Source: Eubacteriaceae bacterium
GTDB taxonomy: Bacteria > Bacillota > Clostridia > Lachnospirales > Lachnospiraceae
DNA: 64,000 nt
Direction of reading: 5' to 3'
NCBI GenBank assembly: GCA_910574895.1
Contig: CAJTDQ010000002.1
Span: forward strand, 307,636 to 371,635
The notes under the pieces were generated by a model. The model worked only from the letters and a program-made list of their open reading frames with translations. It was not told the DNA's origin and did no database searches. Each line of letters starts with the position of its first letter. The first letter of the stretch is position 1. Below are positions 35,569 through 44,078 of this stretch, in pieces. Made by a program: the position numbers and the translations under genes.

Positions 35569-36585
35569 TTAATCGTCGTCATCTTCATCTTCTTCACTTT
35601 CTTCCCAAATCTCTTCCACGACAATTTCTTTTTCAAGAGACCTTTGTCTTCTCTCACGTCTCTTTTCCCTAATATTTTCCTGCTTTTCATGAATGGAATC
35701 TGCTCCCTCTTCATCTGTAGACTTCATAATCTTAATAGCATAAAAACTATCTTCTTCTAATTTTTTTACTCTTATTTTTCCCCTGACATATCCATGTTCA
35801 GGACATTTTCCCAGACAATAATATGTCTTTCCACTATCGGAAAACCAATCAATAATAATCTCTAATGGTCTGTCACACTGATTACAGAGCATAGAACTGA
35901 CATCTGTATCTTCAAACATCTCGTCTTTCTCCAAAAATTCCCTTGTAACTAACTTCGTATATTGATCAAATCTGACAAAAATCTCTTCTTCCTTAATTCT
36001 TGGTGGATAAAAAGTATCTATGGATAGTCTCCCCTTATACTTTTCAAAATCCATTACCTGCATAACCTTTGCTGTATAGTAAGCATCACTTAATGCTCTA
36101 TGGAACTCTCCATCTTCCGGAATTTCTAAGTATTCAACTGCACTCATAAGCGTTCTTTTCATATGCCCATCGTCGTATCGTAAACTAAACATTTTCTGTA
36201 AGTCTATATAGAACAATGGAAATTCCAAAATACGCTCCAGTCTGTAATGCCGCATATTCTTCTGTAACTCAGTTAAATCCATTGAGCCCCAGGTACAGAA
36301 CATATAATCATCACCACACCATTCTAAAAATTCTACAATTGCTCTTTTAAAATCCATTCCATGACTTAATTCTTCATTTGTGAAATGGGTAATCTCCTGA
36401 ATTTTATAATGAAGTTTTTTATATACTCTCGGACGAATAACCTGCTGATAAGAATCTAATATCTGCCTGTCTTCCGTTACTCTTACTGCACCAATTTCAA
36501 TTATTTCAAAAGGAATATCCGGATAATGATTAGTTTTTCCGTAAGGATTCTGGTTCCATTCCAAATCCATTACAATATAATCCAT
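35569..36585 (-). CDS. DEDDh 3'-5' exonuclease with C-terminal zinc-binding-like region
   Basis: 338 aa. Exonuclease motifs: MDLEWN (Asp/Glu), the second Asp in WGSMDLTELQ, and HRALSDAYYTAKV with the DEDDh His and Asp. Residues about 230-270 hold CNQC and CLGKCPEH, four cysteines likely to bind zinc. The C-terminus (from about 290) is a highly charged KR-rich then DE-rich tail ending EDEDDDD. It resembles the KapD/sporulation-inhibitor-type exonucleases in its N-half only. The substrate, RNA or DNA, is unknown. It is convergent with the recombinase-like gene. Confidence 0.85.
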   Translation of the reverse strand: MDYIVMDLEWNQNPYGKTNHYPDIPFEIIEIGAVRVTEDRQILDSYQQVIRPRVYKKLHYKIQEITHFTNEELSHGMDFKRAIVEFLEWCGDDYMFCTWGSMDLTELQKNMRHYRLERILEFPLFYIDLQKMFSLRYDDGHMKRTLMSAVEYLEIPEDGEFHRALSDAYYTAKVMQVMDFEKYKGRLSIDTFYPPRIKEEEIFVRFDQYTKLVTREFLEKDEMFEDTDVSSMLCNQCDRPLEIIIDWFSDSGKTYYCLGKCPEHGYVRGKIRVKKLEEDSFYAIKIMKSTDEEGADSIHEKQENIREKRRERRQRSLEKEIVVEEIWEESEEDEDDDD

Positions 36586-36612
36586 TTCTTTTCTCCATAT
36601 TTAATTTTCTAG

Positions 36613-36684
36613 TGTTCCCTGCGGGAATCGAACCCACAACTAGTGCTTAGGAGGCACTTGTTATATCCATTTAACTAAGGGAAC
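36613..36684 (-). tRNA. tRNA-Arg (anticodon CCT)
   Basis: 72 nt. The acceptor stem is GTTCCCT/AGGGAAC, the D arm starts GTTA, the anticodon stem AGTGC/GCACT with loop CTCCTAA, and the T arm has TTCGATT. CCA is not encoded. It is 38 bp after serS, likely on one transcript. Confidence 0.94.
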
Positions 36685-36691
36685 TAATACG

Positions 36692-36716
36692 GCTTAGGAG
36701 AAATATTCTCCTAAGC
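36692..36716 (-). other. Perfect hairpin between serS and tRNA-Arg
   Basis: An 11-pair stem GCTTAGGAGAA/TTCTCCTAAGC with loop ATA. There is no T-run in the minus direction, so it reads as a processing or leaky stop signal rather than a full terminator. Confidence 0.6.
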
Positions 36717-36722
36717 AGACTT

Positions 36723-38006
36723 TTATTTTTTTTCTATCTTCTCAAGCCCACCCATATATGGTCTCAAAGCTTCTGGTATACTTACACTTCCATCTTCATT
36801 AAGATTATTTTCTAAGAATGCAATCAACATACGTGGTGGAGCAACTACTGTATTGTTAAGAGTATGTGCAAAATAATTTCCTTCTGCTCCTCGTACTCTG
36901 ATAGAAAGTCTTCTCGCCTGAGCATCTCCTAAGTTAGAGCAGCTTCCTACTTCAAAGTATTTCTTTTGTCTTGGTGACCATGCTTCAACATCTACAGATT
37001 TCACTTTGAGATCAGCTAAATCCCCTGAACAACACTCTAATGTACGAACCGGAATATCCAGACTTCTAAATAAATCGACAGTATTTTTCCAAAGTTTATC
37101 ATACCATGCCATACTATCCTCTGGTTTACAAATAACTATCATCTCCTGTTTTTCAAACTGGTGAATACGATATACTCCTCTTTCTTCTATACCGTGTGCA
37201 CCTTTTTCTTTACGGAAACATGGTGAATAACTTGTGAGTGTAAATGGAAGTTGTTCTTCTTTCGTATGTGTTCCAATAAATTTGCCAATCATTGAATGTT
37301 CGCTAGTACCAATTAAGTAAAGATCTTCTCCCTCAATCTTATACATCATAGAATCCATTTCATCAAAACTCATAACACCTGTTACGACATTACTCCGGAT
37401 CATAAAAGGTGGTACGCAATATGTGAATCCTCTGTCAATCATAAAGTCTCTTGCATATGAGATAACCGCTGAATGAAGTCTGGCAATGTCTCCCATAAGA
37501 TAATAAAATCCATTTCCTGCTACATTTCTTGCCGCTTCCAAATCAATTCCATCAAACTGTTCCATAATATCAGTATGATAAGGAACCTCAAAATCCGGTA
37601 CTACCGGCTCTCCAAATTTTTCTAATTCCACATTTTCACTATCGTCTTTTCCAATAGGGACTGATGGATCTATAATATTTGGAATGACCATCATTCTCTT
37701 TTTAATTTCTTCTGCAAGATTTTTTTCTTCGTTTGTCAGTTCATCAATCTTTGCATTTCCTGCAGCTACTTTTGCTTTCGTTTCCTCAGCCTCATCCTTC
37801 TTTCCTTCTTTTATCAAGCCGCCAATCAGTTTTGACAGGCTATTCTTTTCAGCACGAAGAGTCTCAACTTCTTTTTTTATCTCTCGGTTACGCTTATCCA
37901 GCTCAATAACTTCATCTACTAATGGAAGTTTATGCTCCTGAAATTTATTTTTAATATTTTGTTTTACAATATCCGGATTCGTTCTCACAAATTTTATATC
38001 TAACAT
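36723..38006 (-). CDS. serS: Seryl-tRNA synthetase
   Basis: 427 aa. It charges tRNA-Ser. The N-terminal long coiled-coil arm (about 30-100) is followed by the class II catalytic domain: motif 2 in CFRKEKGAHGIEERGVYRIHQF, motif 3 in RRLSIRVRG and APPRMLIAFLE. The start MLDIKFVR is standard. The promoter lies only 55 bases upstream, which leaves no room for a T-box leader. tRNA-Arg follows it. Confidence 0.97.
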   Translation of the reverse strand: MLDIKFVRTNPDIVKQNIKNKFQEHKLPLVDEVIELDKRNREIKKEVETLRAEKNSLSKLIGGLIKEGKKDEAEETKAKVAAGNAKIDELTNEEKNLAEEIKKRMMVIPNIIDPSVPIGKDDSENVELEKFGEPVVPDFEVPYHTDIMEQFDGIDLEAARNVAGNGFYYLMGDIARLHSAVISYARDFMIDRGFTYCVPPFMIRSNVVTGVMSFDEMDSMMYKIEGEDLYLIGTSEHSMIGKFIGTHTKEEQLPFTLTSYSPCFRKEKGAHGIEERGVYRIHQFEKQEMIVICKPEDSMAWYDKLWKNTVDLFRSLDIPVRTLECCSGDLADLKVKSVDVEAWSPRQKKYFEVGSCSNLGDAQARRLSIRVRGAEGNYFAHTLNNTVVAPPRMLIAFLENNLNEDGSVSIPEALRPYMGGLEKIEKK

Positions 38007-38060
38007 ATTACTTCTCCCTTTTATCTACAGATATAATATATTTTTTTACACGGTATTACG

Positions 38061-38089
38061 ATTATACCCTAAACACCTTATTTTTACAA
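38061..38089 (-). promoter_or_regulatory. serS promoter
   Basis: On the minus strand TTGTAA (38089-38084), 17 bases, TATAAT (38066-38061). Confidence 0.75.
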
Positions 38090-38171
38090 GGATTGTAGCC
38101 AACATAATCTAAATGTGTTATACTATTTTTTGTCGAAACATGTGAAAATCATAATTTAAGGGGATTTACTT

Positions 38172-38909
38172 ATGAATTTAGAATTAATGAATACAAGACG
38201 AAATAATAAAATTTATTCAGATGGAAAAAATACTTTTAAAATTTTTAATAAAGGATATGATAAACGATTGGTTTTTCTCGAGTCTTTTATTACTGCAGAA
38301 GTAGAATCCGCCGGTGTTAAAGTTCCTTCTATCTTAGAAGTCACAAATCAAGATGATCAATGGTCTTTTAAGACTGAGCCAATGGAGTGGAAAACATTAT
38401 TTACTATGATGAAGGAAGACCCTGATAATATAGATAAATACTTAGATAAAATGGTTGAAGTTCACACTTCCATTCATAAATTTAAATGTCCAAAACTTCC
38501 TGCTCAAAAACAAAAATTAACAGATTATATTCAATCAGCTGATTTAAATGAAGACTTGAAAATAGACCTTTTGGACATGTTAAATTCCTGTCCAAAACAT
38601 AATAAATTAGTACACGGAAATTTTACACCACATAACGTTGTTCTTTCAGATGATGGACATTATATTGTTGACTGGAATCACGCTTCTCAAGGTAGCGCCA
38701 GTGCAGATATTGCTCGTACTTACATCTGGATGCAGATGAATATGCCGGAATATGCAGAAATATATTTAAAAAAATTTTGTGATGCTACCAATACCAGTTC
38801 CCGCTATGTTCATAATTGGATTCCAATTGTTGCGGCTGCAAGGCTTGCCAAGAAAATTTCAGGAGAAGAAGAATTATTAAACAGTTTGATTTCTGTAATT
38901 GAATATTAA
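38172..38909 (+). CDS. APH-fold phosphotransferase-like protein
   Basis: 245 aa, aminoglycoside phosphotransferase/choline kinase fold. A likely ATP lysine is in NTFKIFNK (Lys23). The Brenner-type loop is LVHGNFTPHNVVL, with Asn150 where the catalytic Asp of HGD is expected; Asn155 is kept. The metal Asp is in YIVDWNHAS (Asp167). So the fold is clear but activity is doubtful. Proteins of this kind occur as spore-coat CotS relatives and small-molecule kinases; the role here is unknown. AAGGGGAT precedes the ATG. Divergent from serS and closed by a terminator. Confidence 0.8.
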   Translation: MNLELMNTRRNNKIYSDGKNTFKIFNKGYDKRLVFLESFITAEVESAGVKVPSILEVTNQDDQWSFKTEPMEWKTLFTMMKEDPDNIDKYLDKMVEVHTSIHKFKCPKLPAQKQKLTDYIQSADLNEDLKIDLLDMLNSCPKHNKLVHGNFTPHNVVLSDDGHYIVDWNHASQGSASADIARTYIWMQMNMPEYAEIYLKKFCDATNTSSRYVHNWIPIVAAARLAKKISGEEELLNSLISVIEY

Positions 38910-38915
38910 TAAATA

Positions 38916-38957
38916 TAAAAGCACATAGGGATATTAAATCATCTCTATGTGCTTTAA
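38916..38957. terminator. Bidirectional terminator
   Basis: AAAGCACATAGGGAT and ATCTCTATGTGCTTT with an eight base loop, between convergent genes; one internal mismatch. Confidence 0.88.
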
Positions 38958-38967
38958 GTTTACATAA

Positions 38968-39738
38968 CTATACTCTTATAATATCTACTCCTGCTGCTTT
39001 TACTGTTCCTGTAAGTATAAGTGTTACATCATTCACTGCTTCGTCTTCTCTTTGCATATCCGGTCCATCTATTGCACCCATAAAACAATCAACTTTATTT
39101 TGTACTCTCCAGTTTCTTGGAATATAAATTTCAAGTCCACCAGCATAACACTCGATTCTCATATATACTTTATCTCCTGCTGCCCTGGCATTATCCAGAT
39201 ATACCTCCATGCCACCTGCTTTATTGATAATTTCAACACTTTTAAGATTCTGGGAATCAATGTATTTCTGCGCTCCTGAAAATCTATTCATATGATATAC
39301 ATGTTCACCCTCTACATGACTCTGATGTGGCTGGTCTGTTCCATAATTCGCATTCCCCTGCCATGAGTGATTACTATCTTCTTCACTATTTTTATAATTA
39401 CAGAAATAATTCTTCTCCCATTTTTTTCTTCCAAATCCTCTAAAAATAAGAGAACATCCAATTGTCAAAAGAATCGCCGCACCAATTACCGGCCATGGAG
39501 TAATTGCCTGAATTCCCAGTTCTTTATCCCATACAATCGCTAGAAATGCCAGTCCCATAAATACACTAAAGCTCTCCCTGCTGACTATTCCTTTTATAAT
39601 CCATGCTCCCCACAATGCTGAGAACATTATATGCTTAAATCCTACATTATCCAAATACCCCATTTCGCTTATCAACCAAAGTGCTGCCGCTGCTATTATT
39701 AAAACTCCCCAAAAAATATTGCCTGCTCTTTTTTTCAT
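38968..39738 (-). CDS. LiaF-like membrane protein
   Basis: 256 aa. Four or five short membrane helices fill the first 100 residues, starting RAGNIFWGVLIIAAAALWLI. A polar His/Asn-rich linker follows, then a C-terminal beta domain of the LiaF/YvqF cell-wall-stress type with VEIINKAGGMEVYLDNA and GGLEIYIPRNWRV. LiaF proteins restrain cell-envelope stress signalling. Its start overlaps the LytTR gene stop by four bases (ATGA), so the two are translationally coupled and probably work together. No LiaS-type kinase is nearby. Confidence 0.85.
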   Translation of the reverse strand: MKKRAGNIFWGVLIIAAAALWLISEMGYLDNVGFKHIMFSALWGAWIIKGIVSRESFSVFMGLAFLAIVWDKELGIQAITPWPVIGAAILLTIGCSLIFRGFGRKKWEKNYFCNYKNSEEDSNHSWQGNANYGTDQPHQSHVEGEHVYHMNRFSGAQKYIDSQNLKSVEIINKAGGMEVYLDNARAAGDKVYMRIECYAGGLEIYIPRNWRVQNKVDCFMGAIDGPDMQREDEAVNDVTLILTGTVKAAGVDIIRV

Positions 39739-40193
39739 CTTGCCAGCCTCCTTATATCATCTATTTTACTTTTTAAAGGTTTAAAGTATCCTCTGGATAC
39801 AAAAATAATTTTATGTGTATTTCGAAATTCTATTTTTGATGATGCCGTTATATTTTTAGTAATTGAATATATCTCTTTCACATTAACAATTGCCGATTTA
39901 GATATTCTACAAAAATAATGTGGTAATATATGTTCTAATTCATATAATCTTCTCTTTGTTGTGAAAATATTATTTCTGGTATGAGCCTTTACTACATCAT
40001 TTTCTGTTTCAAAAAAGATGATATTTTCTATATTCTCATAAAACTCGATATTATCCCTAAACAATTCAATTTCGATATTGTTATAATTTGAAATTAGACT
40101 CTGTAAATTCATAATATCTTCACTTATTTGAGAACATTTAATAACAATTTCATCCTCTATGCAGTTTTTATCAATATCCACTGTAATTTTCAT
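39735..40193 (-). CDS. LytTR DNA-binding transcription regulator
   Basis: 152 aa. The last 95 residues are a LytTR domain: NIIFFETENDVVKAHTRNN, LPHYFCRISKSAIVNVKEI and FVSRGYFKPLKSKI. The first 50 are a short helical region and not a receiver domain, so it is a one-component regulator. GAGGAAAT lies before the ATG. It is coupled with the LiaF-like membrane protein; such LytTR plus membrane partner pairs usually form autoregulated systems in which the membrane protein holds the regulator back (family knowledge). Confidence 0.9.
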   Translation of the reverse strand: MKITVDIDKNCIEDEIVIKCSQISEDIMNLQSLISNYNNIEIELFRDNIEFYENIENIIFFETENDVVKAHTRNNIFTTKRRLYELEHILPHYFCRISKSAIVNVKEIYSITKNITASSKIEFRNTHKIIFVSRGYFKPLKSKIDDIRRLAR

Positions 40194-40299
40194 AGATTTC
40201 CTCTTACATATTTGTCATCATATTCACATCTTATTGAATAATATATAAAAAGTAAACTGTTTTTTCGTAAGTGGTTAAAAATCAGGTCTAACAGGTAAA

Positions 40300-40351
40300 A
40301 AATTATCGCACAAAATTTTGCCTTAATTATATTGGCAAATTTTCATGCGAT
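40300..40351 (-). terminator. Terminator after the DUF4446 gene
   Basis: On the minus strand ATCGCATGAAAATTTGCC pairs with GGCAAAATTTTGTGCGAT, followed by AATTTTTTA. A wider pair, GTAAACTG/CAGTTTAC, encloses it at 40252-40363. Confidence 0.8.
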
Positions 40352-40369
40352 ATTTCAGTTTACATAACA

Positions 40370-40840
40370 TTAATATTTCATTGCTTTGTCCAATGCTTCT
40401 TTTTCCTCTTCACCAAGTGTTGCATACGCCTCACCTTTAATAATTTCTTTTATATATGTGTAACTACTATCTCTACCATGCATTGTATTTAGTATAAACC
40501 CTGTATTTGTATCATCCAGTAAACAAAGAGCAAAACTTAAATTTCCTCCCATTTCTTTGAAGGCATCATACTTTACAATTCCTAATTTATGAAAAGTTGA
40601 AGTTATATTATGTAAAGTTGCATTTAATATTTCTTCATTTTTCTGATATGATCTTTCTAATTTATCCATTTGCTGAAAGTTCTCTTCAATAGCTGTAGAA
40701 AGATTTTCCGCGTTCTTTCCCCTCATGAATTTTTCATATCTGTTTATCAGTCTTGAAATTCTTTTATTTTGCTTGATATGCAACACTAAAAATACCAAAA
40801 ACATAACTGCAATAATCGATAAATATATATAATCTCTCAT
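40370..40840 (-). CDS. DUF4446 family protein
   Basis: 156 aa. One N-terminal membrane helix (about 5-22) precedes a helical linker and a compact domain with IVKYDAFKEMGGNLSFALCLLD, the family signature. Function unknown. DUF4446 genes usually sit beside parA-parB in Clostridia, as here, 83 bp after parB in the same direction. AAAGGAAAT precedes the ATG. Confidence 0.9.
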   Translation of the reverse strand: MRDYIYLSIIAVMFLVFLVLHIKQNKRISRLINRYEKFMRGKNAENLSTAIEENFQQMDKLERSYQKNEEILNATLHNITSTFHKLGIVKYDAFKEMGGNLSFALCLLDDTNTGFILNTMHGRDSSYTYIKEIIKGEAYATLGEEEKEALDKAMKY

Positions 40841-40923
40841 AATAATTTCCTTTCGTGTTTTACTTAATCATAGTTTATAATATTCTTTTTAATTTGTATA
40901 CTTTCAAATAATTCCAATAATTA

Positions 40924-41853
40924 TTATTCCTGTATTCCATCAAACATTTCAAGAATTCTTTCAAACTCTTCTTTAGAATAATATTCAATCTCTATTTTTC
41001 CTTTACCGCCTTTTTTGTGATTGATTGAAACTTTTGTTCCCAGCTTCTCTCTTAATTTTGTTGCGATGGATTCATAAACTGCCTCCTCACTTGATGGTAT
41101 CGGTAATTTTACCTGCTTTGGATTTAGAATTGATTTAACCAGTTTTTCTGTATCTCTTACACTTAATCCTTTTTCTATAACTACTTTTGCAGCTTCTAAT
41201 TGTAAGTCTTCTTGATCTAAAGCAAGCAAAGCTCTTGCATGTCCCATAGATATATCATCATTAATCAGCATATTTTGTACTTCATCTGTTAATTTCAATA
41301 ATCTCATAGCATTGGCAATCGCAGCTCTGGATTTTGAGACTCTTTTTGCTAATTCATCCTGCTTTAAATGATATTCATCAATTAAACTTTTATATGCCAA
41401 AGCTTCTTCTATAGGATTTAAATCTTTTCTTTGAATATTTTCTATTAATGCTATTTCCATTACTTCCTGTTTTGTATATTCTTTAATAACAACAGGAACT
41501 TCCTTTACTTTTGCCAGTTTTGCTGCTCTCCAACGCCTCTCTCCGGCAATTATCTCATAATAGTCATCTTTCTTTTGAACAACAATCGGCTGGATAATTC
41601 CAAACTGTCTAATAGAATCTGCCAATTCTTCCAAAGCTTCCTTATCAAAGTTTTTACGCGGCTGCTCTCTATTTGGTTCTATATCTGATATTTTCATCAT
41701 TGTATCAGCCGGAACTTTTACTTCCTTAATTACTTCTTTTATAACTTCCTTGACAACAGGCTTTTTTTCTGCATTTACTTTTCCATTTGAAGAACCTGTA
41801 TCAGGAATTAAAGAATCAATACCTTTTCCCAATCCTTTTCTTTTTACTGCCAT
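40924..41853 (-). CDS. parB: Chromosome partitioning protein ParB (Spo0J)
   Basis: 309 aa. A CTP-dependent clamp that loads at parS and spreads. The N-terminal CTPase/ParB core has EPNREQPRKNFD, GIIQPIVV and IIAGERRWRAAKLA; the central HTH has KRVSKSRAAIANAMRLLKL; then comes a C-terminal dimerisation part. A lysine/valine-rich repeat (VKEVIKEVIKEVKVP) near residue 35-50 is a local peculiarity. It follows parA by 14 bp. Confidence 0.96.
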   Translation of the reverse strand: MAVKRKGLGKGIDSLIPDTGSSNGKVNAEKKPVVKEVIKEVIKEVKVPADTMMKISDIEPNREQPRKNFDKEALEELADSIRQFGIIQPIVVQKKDDYYEIIAGERRWRAAKLAKVKEVPVVIKEYTKQEVMEIALIENIQRKDLNPIEEALAYKSLIDEYHLKQDELAKRVSKSRAAIANAMRLLKLTDEVQNMLINDDISMGHARALLALDQEDLQLEAAKVVIEKGLSVRDTEKLVKSILNPKQVKLPIPSSEEAVYESIATKLREKLGTKVSINHKKGGKGKIEIEYYSKEEFERILEMFDGIQE

Positions 41854-41867
41854 ACTGACCTCACTAA

Positions 41868-42626
41868 CTATCCTTCTATTATTTCTTTTGCCAATTTGCT
41901 ATATGCAACTGCTCCTGTTGATTTTCCATCATACATATGTATTGGTAACCCATAACTAGGTGCCTCTGCCAGACGAACATTTCTTGGAATAACTGTATCA
42001 TATACCTTTATTTGAATATTCTCTTTTACATTTTCTATAACTTCATTAGAAAGATTTGTTCTGGAATCATACATCGTAAATACAATTCCATCTATTACCA
42101 ACTTATCATTTAATCTTTCTTGAATCAGATTAATTGTATGTATTAACTGTGACAAACCTTCCAGTGCATAATACTCACACTGTATCGGAACAATTACTGA
42201 ATCTGCCGCTGCCATTGCATTAACCGTTAATACATTTAACGAAGGTGGACAATCTATAATTATATATTCGTATAAATCCCTAATTTTCTCTAAAGTTTCC
42301 TTTAAAATAAACTCTCTTCCTTCTACTCCTATTAAATCTATCTCTGCACCTGATAAATTTACATTAGAAGGCAATACATTTAAATTATCCACAGCGCTTT
42401 TTGTTAAACACTCTGATATTGTACATTCTTCCAAGAATAATTCATATATTGTGTTTTCAAGGTTTTGTTTTATAATACCAACTCCACTTGTTGCATTTCC
42501 CTGAGGGTCAATATCAACAAGAAGAACCTTTTTCCCTTGTTCTGCTAAACAAGATGAAAGATTAATTGAAGTGGTCGTTTTTCCTACTCCACCTTTCTGG
42601 TTTGCTATTGCAATTATCTTTCCCAT
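41868..42626 (-). CDS. parA: Chromosome partitioning ATPase ParA (Soj)
   Basis: 252 aa. Deviant Walker A KGGVGKTTTSINLS at residues 11-24, Walker A' LVDIDPQGN, Walker B IIIDCPPSL. It forms a DNA-bound ATP dimer that ParB stimulates. It has no N-terminal HTH, as expected of the chromosomal type. A parS site lies 130 bp upstream. Confidence 0.96.
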   Translation of the reverse strand: MGKIIAIANQKGGVGKTTTSINLSSCLAEQGKKVLLVDIDPQGNATSGVGIIKQNLENTIYELFLEECTISECLTKSAVDNLNVLPSNVNLSGAEIDLIGVEGREFILKETLEKIRDLYEYIIIDCPPSLNVLTVNAMAAADSVIVPIQCEYYALEGLSQLIHTINLIQERLNDKLVIDGIVFTMYDSRTNLSNEVIENVKENIQIKVYDTVIPRNVRLAEAPSYGLPIHMYDGKSTGAVAYSKLAKEIIEG

Positions 42627-42754
42627 CGTTATACCATCATTAGTTCTATTTACTAATTCCTTTCCTATTTCATATATGTAAAAATCCCCGTTTGTTCATT
42701 CTACCACAATACTATTTTCTTTTCTACCGTAACATATGTATTACAATAAAGAAA

Positions 42755-42770
42755 TGTTTCACGTGAAACA
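42755..42770. promoter_or_regulatory. parS site 1
   Basis: A perfect TGTTTCACGTGAAACA palindrome between parA and the coiled-coil gene. Confidence 0.97.
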
Positions 42771-42774
42771 TTTT

Positions 42775-43236
42775 TTATTGTAATACTTTTATTAACTCTT
42801 CCAACTCAATCCTTGCTCTCATAACATCAATGTCTAATATATCTCTACAAAATTTCAATTTGTCAACCAAGTTACTCTCACTATCTACATTTACTTGCAG
42901 TGTTTCACGTGAAACATCTGTCGACTTTTCAATACATTGTTCTATTATTGATAATTCCTCTTTTAATTCTTTTATCTTTTTTTCAATTGACTCATTCTCT
43001 GTTAAATAAGCAGAAATATGTACTTCTAATTCATTTATTTCCTGATTTTTAAAGCCACTATCTTCCCTTGCCTTAACAGAAAACATTTCCGATGCTTCAT
43101 CTATCATAGAATCTATCTGCTCTATCTTATTTTTAGATTCTACTATAGCGATTAAATTATGATCCAATTTGTCCTGATTTTCTTTTAATCTATATATTAA
43201 TATTTCTTTTCTTTTAGTTAAATACTCTAATAGCAT
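42775..43236 (-). CDS. Coiled-coil protein of unknown function between rsmG and parA
   Basis: 153 aa from ATG 43236, where GAGGAG is six bases upstream; the open frame to 43320 overlaps rsmG without a signal. Nearly all helix, with heptads from about residue 5 to 125, few cysteines and no membrane segment. The start lies 11 bases beyond the rsmG stop, so the two are coupled in expression. Its codons DVSRET contain a perfect parS site. A link to chromosome segregation is suggested only by position. No family recognised. Confidence 0.78.
   Translation of the reverse strand: MLLEYLTKRKEILIYRLKENQDKLDHNLIAIVESKNKIEQIDSMIDEASEMFSVKAREDSGFKNQEINELEVHISAYLTENESIEKKIKELKEELSIIEQCIEKSTDVSRETLQVNVDSESNLVDKLKFCRDILDIDVMRARIELEELIKVLQ
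42901..42916. promoter_or_regulatory. parS site 2, inside a coding gene
   Basis: A second perfect TGTTTCACGTGAAACA, 146 bp from the first and inside the coiled-coil gene. Confidence 0.97.
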
Positions 43237-43246
43237 TTTTTCTCCT

Positions 43247-43966
43247 CTACATAATTGGTTTTTTTGAAGGAACACCTGCTTTACGCGGATATTTATTTGG
43301 TGTTCTTCTTTTTTTATCAATCAATATAAATCTTCTTTGTATATCAGACAATGGTAGTTGTTTAATCACACTTCCACAAACTGTGCCTCCCAATTCAAAT
43401 ATTGCTTTTTCTGCATTCTCTTTTTCTTCTTCACTAAATTCAGACTTATAACTTATAAATTTACCTTCTTTAGATATAAACGGAATACAATATTCTGCTA
43501 ATGTAGAAAGGTTAGCGACTGCTCTAGATACACATATATCATATTTTTCTCTGTATTCATTATCTTTTCCGATATCTTCTGCACGTCCATGTACTGTTTC
43601 TATATTCTTTAACTGTAACTCTTTTATTACATCATTTAAAAATATTAATCTTTTATTTAAAGAATCCAACAAAGTTACTCTTAAATGAGGAAACATTATT
43701 TTTAATGGAATTCCTGGAAATCCTGCACCGGTTCCGACATCTATCATAGAATTATACTTTGTCATATCTATAACTTTTACTACCAGCAGACTATCGAGGA
43801 AATGTTTAACTATTACTTCATCTAAATCTACAATTCCAGTAAGATTCATTACTTTATTTGTCTCTACCAACATTTCATAATATTTTAAAAATTGTTGTAT
43901 CTGAATTTCATTAACTTCTATTCCTAATTCTTCTATTCCTTTTATTAATAATTCTTTTCCGTGCAT
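43247..43966 (-). CDS. rsmG: 16S rRNA (guanine527-N7)-methyltransferase
   Basis: 239 aa. SAM-binding core MIDVGTGAGFPGIPLKI, then LLDSLNKRLIFLNDV and the C-terminal CVSRAVANLSTLAEY; ends with a basic tail rich in PKK. It modifies G527 of 16S rRNA. Part of the mnmE-mnmG-rsmG-parA-parB order seen near many origins. ATGGAG lies seven bases before the ATG. Confidence 0.96.
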   Translation of the reverse strand: MHGKELLIKGIEELGIEVNEIQIQQFLKYYEMLVETNKVMNLTGIVDLDEVIVKHFLDSLLVVKVIDMTKYNSMIDVGTGAGFPGIPLKIMFPHLRVTLLDSLNKRLIFLNDVIKELQLKNIETVHGRAEDIGKDNEYREKYDICVSRAVANLSTLAEYCIPFISKEGKFISYKSEFSEEEKENAEKAIFELGGTVCGSVIKQLPLSDIQRRFILIDKKRRTPNKYPRKAGVPSKKPIM

Positions 43967-44078
43967 ATTAACTCCATTTTTTTACTACTTATAAAACATT
44001 GTTTTATATAGTAAATATGATTTTCTACATATTATTAGATAAAAATTGCTGTAACCCGCAAATTTATCTATGATATAA

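Noticed and set aside
38007..38171. T-box leader for serS
   Set aside because: The promoter leaves only about 55 bases before the ATG, and no specifier loop or TGGNACCGCG-like T-box motif is seen.
40252..40363. Separate mobile palindrome
   Set aside because: The inner stem with its T-rich tail is explained as the terminator of the DUF4446 gene; the outer pair is only eight bases.
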